Source of the DNA: Lewinella sp050633125
GTDB lineage: Bacteria; Bacteroidota; Bacteroidia; Chitinophagales; Saprospiraceae
Length of the DNA: 64,000 nucleotides
Assembly: GCF_050633125.1 (NCBI RefSeq)
Contig: NZ_JBOEFX010000077.1
Span: forward strand, 5,805-69,804
Direction of reading: 5' to 3'
The position numbers and the translations under genes were made by a program. Of the stretch, positions 1 through 8,158 are shown piece by piece (the stretch's first letter is position 1; each line of letters starts with the position of its first letter). The notes under the pieces are model-generated. The model saw nothing but the letters and a program-made list of their open reading frames with translations. It ran no database searches and was not told the DNA's origin.

Positions 1-426
1 TATCGGGCAATTACTAATCGGGAGAAATTTCGTACAGGCACCAATTTAAAGGCCTGGCTTTTTACGATTATGAAAAATATTTTCATTAATAATTATCGTA
101 AGAAGGTAAAGGCCAATACCATCATGGACTCTACCGATAACCAGTATTACATCAATTCTGGAGATAACGCTATTGATAATAAGGCTGAAAGTAGCATAAT
201 GATGAAAGAGCTTACCCGAATGATAGATAAACTAGACGAGAGCATTCGCATTCCTTTCCTCATGCACTATCAAGGCTATAAGTACCAAGAGATAGCAGAT
301 TACCTAGAGCTTCCTTTGGGTACAGTGAAAAGTCGTATTTTCTTTGCTCGCAAGGATTTGAAATTACAGATTAAGAGGAGTTATGGACAACTCAATTTCT
401 TCAAAAAAGAAATTGCGGTACAGTAG
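1..426 (+). CDS. RNA polymerase sigma-70 family (ECF) factor, 5' end missing
   Basis: The open frame runs in from the window edge, so the start codon is outside. About 141 residues are visible. The first residues (TNLKAWLFTIMKN) match the end of sigma region 2, a linker follows, and residues about 70-130 form a region 4 helix-turn-helix (MHYQGYKYQEIADYLELPLGTVKSRIFFARKDL), typical of ECF sigma factors. It should direct RNA polymerase to a specific promoter set. No anti-sigma gene follows. A hairpin terminator lies just after the stop, so it is transcribed separately from mutY. The regulon cannot be inferred. Confidence 0.9.
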   Translation, partial: YRAITNREKFRTGTNLKAWLFTIMKNIFINNYRKKVKANTIMDSTDNQYYINSGDNAIDNKAESSIMMKELTRMIDKLDESIRIPFLMHYQGYKYQEIADYLELPLGTVKSRIFFARKDLKLQIKRSYGQLNFFKKEIAVQ

Positions 427-456
427 TATAACTTTCCATTTTTGATAACCCCAAGA

Positions 457-495
457 AATGACGGCGGCAAAACAAGTTTTTGCTGTCGTCATTTT
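457..495 (+). terminator. Rho-independent terminator after the sigma factor gene
   Basis: AATGACGGCGGCAAAA pairs with TTTTGCTGTCGTCATT around a short loop, followed by a T-rich run (ATTTTTATTTT). It sits between the sigma stop at 426 and the mutY ATG at 550. This argues against the longer in-frame TTG start of mutY at 442, which would place the hairpin inside the coding sequence. Confidence 0.8.
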
Positions 496-549
496 TATTT
501 TGAAAACGCTCCTCCTTCTTTTCAATCAGCTTATTTGTACATTCGCCTT

Positions 550-1635
550 ATGGCTTCTTCCTCCTTTCCTTTTTTTACGCGTACACTACTTGATTGGTAT
601 GAACCAGAACGCCGGCCCTTGGCTTGGAAACATATCACGGATCCTTATCTGATTTGGTTGTCAGAAATTATTCTTCAGCAGACTCGAGCAGAGCAAGGTG
701 CGCCATATTTTCAAAAATTCAGTGAATGCTACCCAACGGTAAGTGATTTGGCACGGGCAGCCGAAGATGAGGTGATGAAAATGTGGGAAGGTTTGGGGTA
801 TTATTCTCGCGCTCGCAATTTGCACGCTGCCGCAAAATTTATTCACACGGAGTATGGCGGTGTTTTCCCTGATGATTACGAACGTATTCGTGCCCTCAAG
901 GGAGTAGGGCCTTACACCGCTGCAGCTATTGCTTCTTTTGCGTTTCAATTGCCCTATGCGGTGGTCGATGGGAATGTGTACCGCCTCTTGTCGCGTTTTT
1001 TTGATGATGCGACGCCAATTGATATTAGCCAAGGAATAAAACACTTTGCAGGACTAGCCCAAGAGTTGCTTCCCAAGGATAGTGCAGCTACCTATAATCA
1101 AGCAATGATGGACATGGGAGCGACAATATGCACCCCGAAAAAACCACTTTGTGAAGCTTGTCCATTAAATAGGGAATGCCAGGGATTAGCTAATGGAACA
1201 ATTACCGAACGACCAGTAAAGGTGAAAAAACTCAAGCGTAGCACGCGTTATTTCAATTACCTGGTGGTTCAGCATCCTGATTTTAGGATGATTGAAAAAA
1301 GGACAGCAAAGGATATTTGGCGTAATCTTTATCAATTTCCTCTGGTGGAAACCAAGGCATCCCTTGACACACTCTCCCAATTGTTAGAGGAGCAAAGCTG
1401 GCCAGATTGGCTATTGGCCGAAAATTTACAACTGATTCGCAAGCTTGGGCCGCGTAAGCAAGAGCTTACACATCAACGTATTATTGCCGATTTTTGGGAA
1501 TTTAAGTACATTGGAAACCGTCCAGATAGGCTCCCGGAAGGAATTAATCTTATCAAGCCGGAAAATTGCAGTAAATTTGCTTTCCCGAAAGTCATCAGTT
1601 GGTACTTCGATGATAATTCGCTATATTTATTTTAA
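550..1635 (+). CDS. mutY: A/G-specific adenine DNA glycosylase MutY
   Basis: Removes adenine mispaired with 8-oxoguanine in base excision repair. The 361-residue protein has the catalytic Glu39 in LSEIILQQT, a helix-hairpin-helix LKGVGPYTAAAI (116-127), the catalytic Asp140 in VVDGNVYRLL, and a [4Fe-4S] ligand set C194-x6-C201-x2-C204-x5-C210. The C-terminal part resembles the NUDIX-like 8-oxoG recognition domain. ATG 550 is chosen; an in-frame TTG at 442 would add 36 unconserved-looking residues spanning a terminator hairpin. ssb follows 21 bp downstream and then gldE, the usual mutY-ssb-gldE order of Bacteroidota. Confidence 0.96.
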   Translation: MASSSFPFFTRTLLDWYEPERRPLAWKHITDPYLIWLSEIILQQTRAEQGAPYFQKFSECYPTVSDLARAAEDEVMKMWEGLGYYSRARNLHAAAKFIHTEYGGVFPDDYERIRALKGVGPYTAAAIASFAFQLPYAVVDGNVYRLLSRFFDDATPIDISQGIKHFAGLAQELLPKDSAATYNQAMMDMGATICTPKKPLCEACPLNRECQGLANGTITERPVKVKKLKRSTRYFNYLVVQHPDFRMIEKRTAKDIWRNLYQFPLVETKASLDTLSQLLEEQSWPDWLLAENLQLIRKLGPRKQELTHQRIIADFWEFKYIGNRPDRLPEGINLIKPENCSKFAFPKVISWYFDDNSLYLF

Positions 1636-1656
1636 TAACAATATCTTATCTAGTCT

Positions 1657-2133
1657 ATGGTTAATCGGGTTATCCTTATCGGAAATTTGGGGCGTGATCC
1701 AGAAGTTCGCCGCCTCGAAAATGGTGCTGTCGTTGCCAAGTTTTCAGTTGCTACCAACGAAAATTATCGCGACAAAACTGGCGAATGGCAAACCCAAACA
1801 GAATGGCATGATGTAGTAGTCTGGCGCAATCTGGCTGAAAGGGCCGAAACCCAGCTATCTAAAGGGTCACAGGTTTATCTGGAAGGCAAACTGACTCATC
1901 GTACTTGGCAGGATAAGGACGGTAATAATCGCAAAACAACCGAAGTAGTTGCGAGCTATTTCAGAGCTTTGAACCGTAGAGAAGGAGGAGATAGCAATAA
2001 CGGTTATTTTCCATCTACTGATGATGAAATGCCTAGTAGCACAACAAGCGTAGCTCCAGCTAAAGAGAGTGCTCCGGCTCAGACTACACCACCTGCACCA
2101 GAAATGGACGCAGATGATGACCTACCTTTCTAA
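1657..2133 (+). CDS. ssb: Single-stranded DNA-binding protein SSB
   Basis: Binds ssDNA during replication, recombination and repair. The protein has 158 residues. An N-terminal OB fold begins MVNRVILIGNLGRDPEVRRLENG and includes the typical WHDVVVWRNLAE strand. A low-complexity Ser/Pro/Ala linker follows at about 118-148, and the acidic tip DDDLPF is the universal protein-interaction tail. It lies between mutY and gldE on the same strand with short gaps, so co-transcription is likely. Confidence 0.97.
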   Translation: MVNRVILIGNLGRDPEVRRLENGAVVAKFSVATNENYRDKTGEWQTQTEWHDVVVWRNLAERAETQLSKGSQVYLEGKLTHRTWQDKDGNNRKTTEVVASYFRALNRREGGDSNNGYFPSTDDEMPSSTTSVAPAKESAPAQTTPPAPEMDADDDLPF

Positions 2134-2171
2134 TACAGCAGCGTCTGATTTTTTAGATTAACGTTAATCTA

Positions 2172-3602
2172 TTGGAACCCGAACCGGACAGTATCATCCA
2201 TCTTCTAGGAATGTTAGACTTTTTGCTGTGGATTAGTCCACAATGGCAGATAAGTTTAAGTATTGTAGGCTTGCTCGTAATGCTTGTCTGCTCCGCATTG
2301 GTTTCCGGATCGGAAATCGCTTACTTTTCCTTGTCTCCCAATGACCTGGAACGCCTAGAACAGGAAGAGCAGAGTAATAGCCGCCGTGTACTTTGGTTGC
2401 TCACTCAGCCCGAAAAATTACTAGCTACTATTCTTATTAGTAATAATTTCATCAATATTGCGATAGTACTATTGGCTGAAATTGTAATTAGGCAAATCAT
2501 CCCAGAGGAAAGTACTTTGGTTTGGGCAGCCAACCTTCAAGAGAGCTTTGCCTTCTTGCAGAGCTACCAGGCAGAGAGCATTGGTACTGTCGTCTATTTT
2601 AGTATTACAGTTATAGGGATAACCGCTATGTTGGTGCTTTTTGGCGAAGTAACGCCTAAAGTATACGCGACCCTTAATAGTATTCGGTTGGCCCGTATTA
2701 TGTCGTTTGCCCTCAGTCTCTTAATGCAGGTTTTTGCTGGACTGAGTAATCTTCTGGTCAATTGGTCTCACTGGATGGAGAAGCGCCTGGCTAGCAAACA
2801 ATCCAGTGTAGGGCTTACCAGTAAACAGGAAATTGACGAAGCCATAGAATTAACTGTTTCCCAGGAAGAAGATAGTGAGCAGGATTTGGATATCCTTAAG
2901 CGAATCATCAAATTCCCCGAAGTTAGTGTTCGTCAGGTAATGCAAGCCAGGGTCGATGTAATTGGACTGAACGATTCTGCTGATTATGCAGAAGTGCTGG
3001 ATACGATTAAGGACGCAGGATATTCCCGTTTTCCTGTTTACGAAAAAGATGCTGATAATGTAATCGGTATCCTTTATGTAAAAGATCTTTTGATGCACCG
3101 CTACGAAGCCGCCGAATTTAACTGGCAGGACCTCATTCGTACCAATGTGTTATTTATCCCTGAATCGAAAAAAATCAATGACCTGTTGAATGATTTTCAA
3201 CGAGAACGCTTACATATGGCTGTTGTCGTTGATGAATACGGCGGTACTTCAGGCATTGTAACTTTAGAGGATGTTCTTGAAGAAATTATTGGAGAGATTC
3301 AAGACGAATTTGATGACGAACCAGATGTCGTTTATCAAAAAATTGATGACCTGAATTACGTTTTTGAAGGCAAAACCCTCCTCAATGATGTATGTAGAAT
3401 CATTGGCATTGATACAGATTCTTTTGATACAATCAAAGGGGAATCGGAGTCGTTAGGAGGCTTGTTTTTGGAACGCCTCGGTAGAATGCCTAAAAAAGAC
3501 AGAGAAATGCTGTTGGAAGGTTTTCGTTTTAAAGTTTTGGAAATAAGCCAAAGACGAATAGAAAGGATTTTGATCACCTTGCTCCGTACCGGAGAAGATT
3601 AA
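2172..3602 (+). CDS. gldE: Gliding motility-associated protein GldE (CNNM/CBS/CorC family)
   Basis: The 476-residue membrane protein has an N-terminal DUF21/CNNM domain with several hydrophobic segments (about residues 28-195), a pair of CBS motifs (about 215-345, with GYSRFPVYE and VVVDEYGGTSGIVTLEDVLEEIIGEI) and a C-terminal CorC/HlyC transporter-associated domain ending near RIERILITLL. The CorC family is linked to metal export; GldE is the Bacteroidota branch linked to gliding, identified here mainly by its place after mutY-ssb. The start is TTG 2172, giving MEPEPDS; ATG 2211 is an alternative. gldD, often next in gliding bacteria, is absent and nadK follows instead. Confidence 0.85.
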   Translation: MEPEPDSIIHLLGMLDFLLWISPQWQISLSIVGLLVMLVCSALVSGSEIAYFSLSPNDLERLEQEEQSNSRRVLWLLTQPEKLLATILISNNFINIAIVLLAEIVIRQIIPEESTLVWAANLQESFAFLQSYQAESIGTVVYFSITVIGITAMLVLFGEVTPKVYATLNSIRLARIMSFALSLLMQVFAGLSNLLVNWSHWMEKRLASKQSSVGLTSKQEIDEAIELTVSQEEDSEQDLDILKRIIKFPEVSVRQVMQARVDVIGLNDSADYAEVLDTIKDAGYSRFPVYEKDADNVIGILYVKDLLMHRYEAAEFNWQDLIRTNVLFIPESKKINDLLNDFQRERLHMAVVVDEYGGTSGIVTLEDVLEEIIGEIQDEFDDEPDVVYQKIDDLNYVFEGKTLLNDVCRIIGIDTDSFDTIKGESESLGGLFLERLGRMPKKDREMLLEGFRFKVLEISQRRIERILITLLRTGED

Positions 3603-3614
3603 GCCCCCAAGGCC

Positions 3615-4499
3615 ATGCAAGTCATCGTATTTAGTAAAAAAATGAAGCAAAAAGATGTTCCTTATATCCAGGAGCTCTTCGATGTCCTTGCTGATTTTCA
3701 AATCAATACTTACGTGTATGCCCCTTATTTACAGATGTTGCAAGGGGTCATTGAATTTAAACGAGACGTAGGTGTTTTTGAGGGATATGTTGATTTTTCG
3801 GTAAAACACTTCGACTACTGTATTACTTTAGGCGGCGATGGCACCATCCTTGAGGCCATCACCCAAGTCAGAGACAGTAAAACCCCATTGCTGGGAATTA
3901 ATCTTGGGCGACTTGGTTTTTTGGCAACAATTGAAAAAAAGCTTATCCGAGATGCGATTACCAAGCTTCAGCGTGGAATGTATCGGATTGAAGAAAGGCG
4001 GACTTTATACTTAGAATCCAATTTGCCTCTTTTTGACGATATGCCTTATGCGCTAAATGATTTTACGATCCTTAAGCGGGATACTTCCAGTATGATTATT
4101 ATTCATACTTATATCAATGGTGCCTACCTGAATTCTTATTGGGCTGATGGTATTATTGTGGCTACGCCTACAGGGTCGACAGGCTATAATCTTAGCTGTG
4201 GAGGTCCTATCATTTTTCCTGGTTCTGGTAACTTTATTATTACGCCTGTGGCACCGCACAATCTCAATGTACGTCCAATAGTGATGAGTGACGATGCTGT
4301 TATCTCTTTTGAAATAGAGGGGCGTGCCGAAAATTTCCTCTGTACATTAGATTCCCGCTTCGAGACCATTACGGCTGCTCATCAGTTGGCCGTTCGTAAA
4401 AATGGCTTCGGTGTACGGTTGGTCAATTTGCAGGATATTGATTTCCTTGATACTCTCAGGGGTAAGCTCAATTGGGGGCAGGATACAAGGAATGATTAG
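3615..4499 (+). CDS. nadK: NAD kinase
   Basis: Phosphorylates NAD to NADP. The protein has 294 residues, the family's normal length. It contains the diagnostic GGDGT motif at 73-77 with catalytic Asp75, the NLGRLGFLA motif, a conserved NDFTILK segment and the glycine-rich TPTGSTGYNLSCGGPI motif. It starts at ATG 3615, 12 bp after gldE, and is probably co-transcribed with it. Confidence 0.96.
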   Translation: MQVIVFSKKMKQKDVPYIQELFDVLADFQINTYVYAPYLQMLQGVIEFKRDVGVFEGYVDFSVKHFDYCITLGGDGTILEAITQVRDSKTPLLGINLGRLGFLATIEKKLIRDAITKLQRGMYRIEERRTLYLESNLPLFDDMPYALNDFTILKRDTSSMIIIHTYINGAYLNSYWADGIIVATPTGSTGYNLSCGGPIIFPGSGNFIITPVAPHNLNVRPIVMSDDAVISFEIEGRAENFLCTLDSRFETITAAHQLAVRKNGFGVRLVNLQDIDFLDTLRGKLNWGQDTRND

Positions 4500-4544
4500 T
4501 ATTTGTTGAGAGAGTTGAAGTTCTCACCAAGCTCTAATTTATAT

Positions 4545-4562
4545 GTTACTTTTGTAAGTAAC
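4545..4562. promoter_or_regulatory. Perfect palindrome overlapping a -7-like box upstream of the cupin gene
   Basis: GTTACTTTTGTAAGTAAC has 7-bp inverted arms around TTGT and ends 15 bp before ATG 4578. The embedded TACTTTTG fits the Bacteroidota -7 consensus TAnnTTTG. A repressor bound here would block the promoter. The WYL-domain regulator encoded two genes downstream is a candidate ligand; this is inference. Confidence 0.5.
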
Positions 4563-4577
4563 CAAATCCTCCGACCA

Positions 4578-4943
4578 ATGAAGAAAATCAACCTCCAGCA
4601 GAAATTATCCTTATTCAAGGAACAATGGACGCCAAAAGTTATTGCTGAACTAAATGGACAGCAGGTGAAATTGGCGAAAATTCAAGGCGATTTCGTCTGG
4701 CATAACCATGCGCAGGAAGACGAGATGTTTTACATCATCAAAGGAGAGTTGTACATCGATTTTCCCGAGCATACAGTGGAATTAGGGCCTGGTGATATGG
4801 TCGTCGTACCTGCAGGTGTAGAGCATCGCCCACGCACCAAAGATGGTCAGGAAGTACACCTGATGTTAGTAGAACCCCACAGTACCAAGCATACGGGGGA
4901 GGTAGAGCATGAACTCACCAAGCACAGCTATGATTGGATATAA
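4578..4943 (+). CDS. Cupin-domain protein
   Basis: A 121-residue single cupin barrel. Motif 1 is seen as HNHAQEDEMFYIIKGELYIDF, with His/His/Glu metal ligands, and motif 2 as GDMVVVPAGVEHRP. Small cupins of this kind bind a metal and act as enzymes or sensors; the substrate is not evident. ATG 4578 is preferred over an upstream in-frame TTG at 4503, because the longer form would run through a promoter-like palindrome at 4545. It is followed 15 bp later by a cyclase gene. Confidence 0.88.
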   Translation: MKKINLQQKLSLFKEQWTPKVIAELNGQQVKLAKIQGDFVWHNHAQEDEMFYIIKGELYIDFPEHTVELGPGDMVVVPAGVEHRPRTKDGQEVHLMLVEPHSTKHTGEVEHELTKHSYDWI

Positions 4944-4958
4944 TCAAAGAAGACCACT

Positions 4959-5714
4959 ATGAATGCGCAATTTCAAATAAGCGGAAAAGCCTTTACAGCA
5001 GACCTTGCTCAGCCTTTGGATATCAGTATCCCATTGCGTTTTGATGGGCGTGGGCCAAATTGTTTTTACGCGCCACTAGCGGAGAGCTCTCCCGTGAAAG
5101 CGGGCGATTTTGTGGGGTCTACCGCCGAGGGGGGCTTGGTAAACTTCAAGAACATACGCCTCAACCCCCACGGCAACGGAACGCACACCGAATGCGTAGG
5201 CCACATCAGCAAGGAGCCCTACTATCTGAGTAACTGTCTGGAAAAATACCACCATTCCGCTCGTTTGATAAGCATCTATCCTCGTAAACTGGAAGATGGC
5301 GACCGCGTAATTGAGCGAGATCAACTGGCAGAAGTACTGCGCCCAGGAGAGACCGCCGCCGTAGTCATCCGGACGTTGCCCAACGACGACCAAAAACTGG
5401 AGCGTAATTATTCCGGGACCAATCCCCCTTATTTGGCAGCAGATGCGGCCCAGCTGTTGGTGGATTATGGGGTAGAGCACCTCTTGTTAGACCTCCCTTC
5501 AGTGGACCGCGAGGAGGATGGTGGTGCCCTCTCTGCGCACAAAGCCTTTTGGCAATATCCCTATGCTACCCGCCTGGGAGCTACTATTACTGAATTGGTT
5601 TTTGTGGAGGATGCTATAAAAGACGGACTGTACCTGCTTCAGCACCAAATTACGAGTATGCAGCTTGATGCCAGCCCAAGTAAACCCGTTTTGTATCGGG
5701 CAAAAAGCGTATAG
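4959..5714 (+). CDS. Cyclase family protein (kynurenine formamidase-like metal hydrolase)
   Basis: A 251-residue protein of the cyclase/KynB superfamily. The metal-binding signature HGNGTHTECVGH corresponds to HxGTHxD/E-type motifs, and LLLDLPSVDREEDGG carries later conserved residues. Members hydrolyse amide bonds (N-formylkynurenine to kynurenine) or act on arylformamides; the real substrate here is unknown, and no other kynurenine-pathway gene is adjacent. It is 15 bp after the cupin gene and 5 bp before the WYL regulator, so the three form an operon. Confidence 0.8.
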   Translation: MNAQFQISGKAFTADLAQPLDISIPLRFDGRGPNCFYAPLAESSPVKAGDFVGSTAEGGLVNFKNIRLNPHGNGTHTECVGHISKEPYYLSNCLEKYHHSARLISIYPRKLEDGDRVIERDQLAEVLRPGETAAVVIRTLPNDDQKLERNYSGTNPPYLAADAAQLLVDYGVEHLLLDLPSVDREEDGGALSAHKAFWQYPYATRLGATITELVFVEDAIKDGLYLLQHQITSMQLDASPSKPVLYRAKSV

Positions 5715-5719
5715 TTTGT

Positions 5720-6397
5720 ATGAGTCGCCTCACCCGCCTCACGGCTATCCTTACCCAACTACAAGCGAAGCGAGTCGTAAAAGCTCGAGAAATAGCTGAT
5801 CGTTTTGGCGTGAGTCTTCGCACCGTTTATCGCGATATCAAAACCTTGCAAGAAGCGGGCGTACCGATAGGTGCGCAAGAAGGAGTAGGCTATTTTTTGG
5901 TAGAAGGCTACCGCTTGCCTCCGGTAAGTTTTACGGAAGAAGAAGCCAATGCAGTGGTTTTGGTAGATCAGTGGGTACAACAACAGGGGGATCAGTCTTT
6001 GCGGCGAGATTATCAATCAGCAATATTCAAAGTTAAAGCGGTACTTGGGACCACCCAGAAAGAGAAAATAGCTGTCTTAGAACAACGAATAACACCTTCT
6101 GTACCACGTGAAAATCAGGCGTCGAGTTATTGGTTGGCCGATTTGCAAAAAGCAATAACTGCCAGGTTGGTTATAGAACTTACCTACGTAGCAGCATCGG
6201 AGCAACTGACCCAGCGGCGGGTGGAACCGCTCGCGCTAAGTTTTACCGAACAGGCTTGGTATTTGCTCGCTTTTTGCCAATTACGGGAGGATATCCGCGA
6301 ATTTAGATTGGACAGAATCCAGCAGTTGAAAACCACCGAGATGATTTTTGCTCCTCACGAAGATTTCGTCTTGAAAGATTATTATCATGCTCGTTAA
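5720..6397 (+). CDS. YafY-type transcriptional regulator with HTH_11 and WYL domains
   Basis: A 225-residue DNA-binding protein. The N-terminal winged helix (about 1-60) contains VKAREIADRFGVSLRTVYRDIKTLQEAGVPI, followed by GAQEGVGYFLVEGYRLPPVSFT. The C-terminal WYL domain (about 140-215) has QRRVEPLALSFTEQAWYLLAFCQLREDIREFRLDRI. The WYL domain usually senses a small ligand or nucleic acid. It is the last gene of the cupin-cyclase group. A perfect TTGACA-n6-TGTCAA palindrome 6 bp after its stop lies in front of the SRPBCC gene and is a plausible binding site. Confidence 0.9.
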   Translation: MSRLTRLTAILTQLQAKRVVKAREIADRFGVSLRTVYRDIKTLQEAGVPIGAQEGVGYFLVEGYRLPPVSFTEEEANAVVLVDQWVQQQGDQSLRRDYQSAIFKVKAVLGTTQKEKIAVLEQRITPSVPRENQASSYWLADLQKAITARLVIELTYVAASEQLTQRRVEPLALSFTEQAWYLLAFCQLREDIREFRLDRIQQLKTTEMIFAPHEDFVLKDYYHAR

Positions 6398-6402
6398 AGA
6401 TG

Positions 6403-6420
6403 TTGACATACCCTTGTCAA
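6403..6420. promoter_or_regulatory. Candidate operator palindrome upstream of the SRPBCC gene
   Basis: TTGACATACCCTTGTCAA has perfect 6-bp half sites separated by 6 bp. It lies between the WYL regulator stop (6397) and the SRPBCC ATG (6455). Its position suggests control of the downstream SRPBCC-DinB-haem protein genes, possibly by the regulator encoded just upstream. Confidence 0.45.
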
Positions 6421-6454
6421 TACACCTGTCTACCTTGCGGGAAAATTTTAAATT

Positions 6455-6892
6455 ATGCAACAGCAAAGTATTCAACAACAAATAGATTTACCTGCCACCA
6501 TTGAAAAAAGCTGGCGTTTATTGACGGAATCTGTTTACACCAAGCAGTACATGTTTAACTGTGAAGTGAAATCGACTTGGGCAATGGGTAGCTCTGTAAT
6601 TTGGCAGGGGAATTACCAAGGGTATGATGCTTACCAGAAAGGAAATGTATTGGCTATTCAGCCGGGGCGTTCTTTAAAATACTCCACGTTTGATCCGAAT
6701 TTTGGTTTGGAGGATGTGCCTGAAAATTACATTCACGTAAGTTATCACCTGAAAGAAAAGGAAGGCTTTACCGAACTAACTATTATTAATGAGACCTTTG
6801 ATGGTAATAAGGAACGCCTGGCACATATTCGCCAGGGCTGGGAAATGGTCATGGTGGAAATGAAGAAAATAATGGAAGCGGAAAAAAGCTAA
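6455..6892 (+). CDS. SRPBCC (AHSA1-like) domain protein
   Basis: A 145-residue START-like fold protein. The opening (IQQQIDLPATIEKSWRLLTE), the central SSVIWQGNYQGYDAYQKGNVLAIQPGRSLKYSTFDP and the C-terminal amphipathic helix with GWEMVMVEMKKIMEA are typical of the AHSA1/SRPBCC group, which binds hydrophobic ligands. No specific substrate can be assigned. Such proteins often sit beside YafY/WYL regulators and DinB proteins, as here. It ends 5 bp before the DinB-like gene, so they are translationally close. Confidence 0.8.
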   Translation: MQQQSIQQQIDLPATIEKSWRLLTESVYTKQYMFNCEVKSTWAMGSSVIWQGNYQGYDAYQKGNVLAIQPGRSLKYSTFDPNFGLEDVPENYIHVSYHLKEKEGFTELTIINETFDGNKERLAHIRQGWEMVMVEMKKIMEAEKS

Positions 6893-6897
6893 GAATC

Positions 6898-7383
6898 ATG
6901 AAGAAAATTTACCGAGATAATGGTGCAGTTGGTGCCTTGTTAGATGAATACGAACGTGCCTTGAATGAGTTACAAGCGCTCATAGTTACCGTTGCGAATG
7001 ATCAATTGGTACGTATAGTAGACCCGCACACCGATGATCCTGATTGCCGCTCTATACAAACCATACTTACCCATGTAGTGCGTGCAGGGTATGGTTATGC
7101 GATTGCGATCAGGAAAAACGAGGGAGAAGAACTGGCGTACATGGAACGGAAAACGCAGAATACGATAGCTGCTTACCAGGAAGACCTACAGCGGATGTTC
7201 GCTTACAATGAACAGCTTTTTGCCGATTATCCCAATTTACAATTGGAGGAAAAAGACGCTGATAAGAAAATCAAAGTAAGCTGGGGGCAGATATATGATG
7301 TAGAGCAACTTATGGAGCATGCCATTGTTCACATCTTGCGGCATCGTCGTCAGATAGAGCGCTTTTTGTTGAGGATGAATTAG
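6898..7383 (+). CDS. DinB-like domain protein
   Basis: A 161-residue helical protein resembling DinB/YfiT-type four-helix bundles, which use a His triad to bind metal and serve as thiol-dependent transferases or damage-inducible proteins. Candidate ligand histidines are in TILTHVVRAGYGY and in EQLMEHAIVHILRHRRQIERFL, the latter being the characteristic last helix. ATG 6898 is preceded by an AAGAATC sequence 5 bp after the SRPBCC stop. The function is unknown. Confidence 0.75.
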   Translation: MKKIYRDNGAVGALLDEYERALNELQALIVTVANDQLVRIVDPHTDDPDCRSIQTILTHVVRAGYGYAIAIRKNEGEELAYMERKTQNTIAAYQEDLQRMFAYNEQLFADYPNLQLEEKDADKKIKVSWGQIYDVEQLMEHAIVHILRHRRQIERFLLRMN

Positions 7384-7392
7384 GTTTCTTTT

Positions 7393-7743
7393 ATGAAAAA
7401 AATACTGTTTATTATCACCCTTGGGATAGCTACTTTTTCATTGAGTAACACTGCGCCGCTGTTGTCAAATTCTGATCCTGAGCTTGTTCTTGTTACTTAC
7501 CAGCAGCATATTCTTCCCATTTTTGAGGTTCATTGCCTTTCTTGTCATGGTGAAAGGGTAAGTAAGAAACGTCAACTCCATACTTACGAACTGGCCAAGG
7601 AGAAGATTGATGATATATTGTTTCGAGTGCAGTTGGAGCCCAGTAATCGAAAATTCATGCCTTACAAAATGCGGCAGGCGCCATTGACGAGGGCACAGAT
7701 TGCTGTACTAGTGACTTGGAAGGATGAGGGGATGATGGAGTAA
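7393..7743 (+). CDS. Exported mono-haem c-type cytochrome-like protein
   Basis: A 116-residue protein with a signal peptide (about 1-20, MKKILFIITLGIATFSLSN) and one haem c motif CLSCH at 48-52. A downstream Met in NRKFMPYKMRQ is a candidate axial ligand. The HCLSCHG...KRQLHTY pattern resembles the PSCyt1/cytochrome-c-like domains common in Bacteroidota and Planctomycetes. It probably works in the periplasm as an electron carrier. It follows the DinB gene by 9 bp. Confidence 0.8.
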   Translation: MKKILFIITLGIATFSLSNTAPLLSNSDPELVLVTYQQHILPIFEVHCLSCHGERVSKKRQLHTYELAKEKIDDILFRVQLEPSNRKFMPYKMRQAPLTRAQIAVLVTWKDEGMME

Positions 7744-7813
7744 GGGAGATTGCCTCTGCGCTAGTGCAGGCTACAGGTAGATGAATAATTAGTTCAAATT
7801 ATAAAGCGTTGTC

Positions 7814-8116
7814 ATGAACAAGAAACCTTCTGAAAATAGTGTCTTGGTGTTCGTGGTTTTTGTGTTAATTATGATTAACCCAGGAGGAGAACAGCTTAAA
7901 GAACCATGTGCAAGGGTTTTAAAAGGCTTTTATAACTGGAATGTATTTATTCCTATTTACTTCACACTATTGATTTTTAGTGTTCGTGGTCTTCTAAAAA
8001 TTAGGAATCTAAAAACGCAAATATTCACCGCTATACTTTTCAGTGTAGTTCCTTTGTACATCTTATTAGCAGCGGCCTATCGTCTAATTGAGGGTTTCTT
8101 TGATTTCGCCCACTAG
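7814..8116 (+). CDS. Small membrane protein of unknown function
   Basis: A 100-residue ORF with three hydrophobic segments (about 10-25, 45-60 and 74-92). No family is recognised. Codon use looks coding and the ATG at 7814 has an acceptable context. It lies between the haem protein and the aldo/keto reductase on the same strand, with gaps of 70 and 42 bp, so an operon is possible but not shown. Confidence 0.6.
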   Translation: MNKKPSENSVLVFVVFVLIMINPGGEQLKEPCARVLKGFYNWNVFIPIYFTLLIFSVRGLLKIRNLKTQIFTAILFSVVPLYILLAAAYRLIEGFFDFAH

Positions 8117-8158
8117 TAACCTTACCTTCGTCAAAGAATAAAAAAAGTCCGTCTTACC

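Noticed and set aside
442..549. In-frame TTG extension of MutY by 36 residues
   Set aside because: It crosses a clear terminator hairpin (457-495), and the normal MutY N-terminus begins at the ATG at 550.
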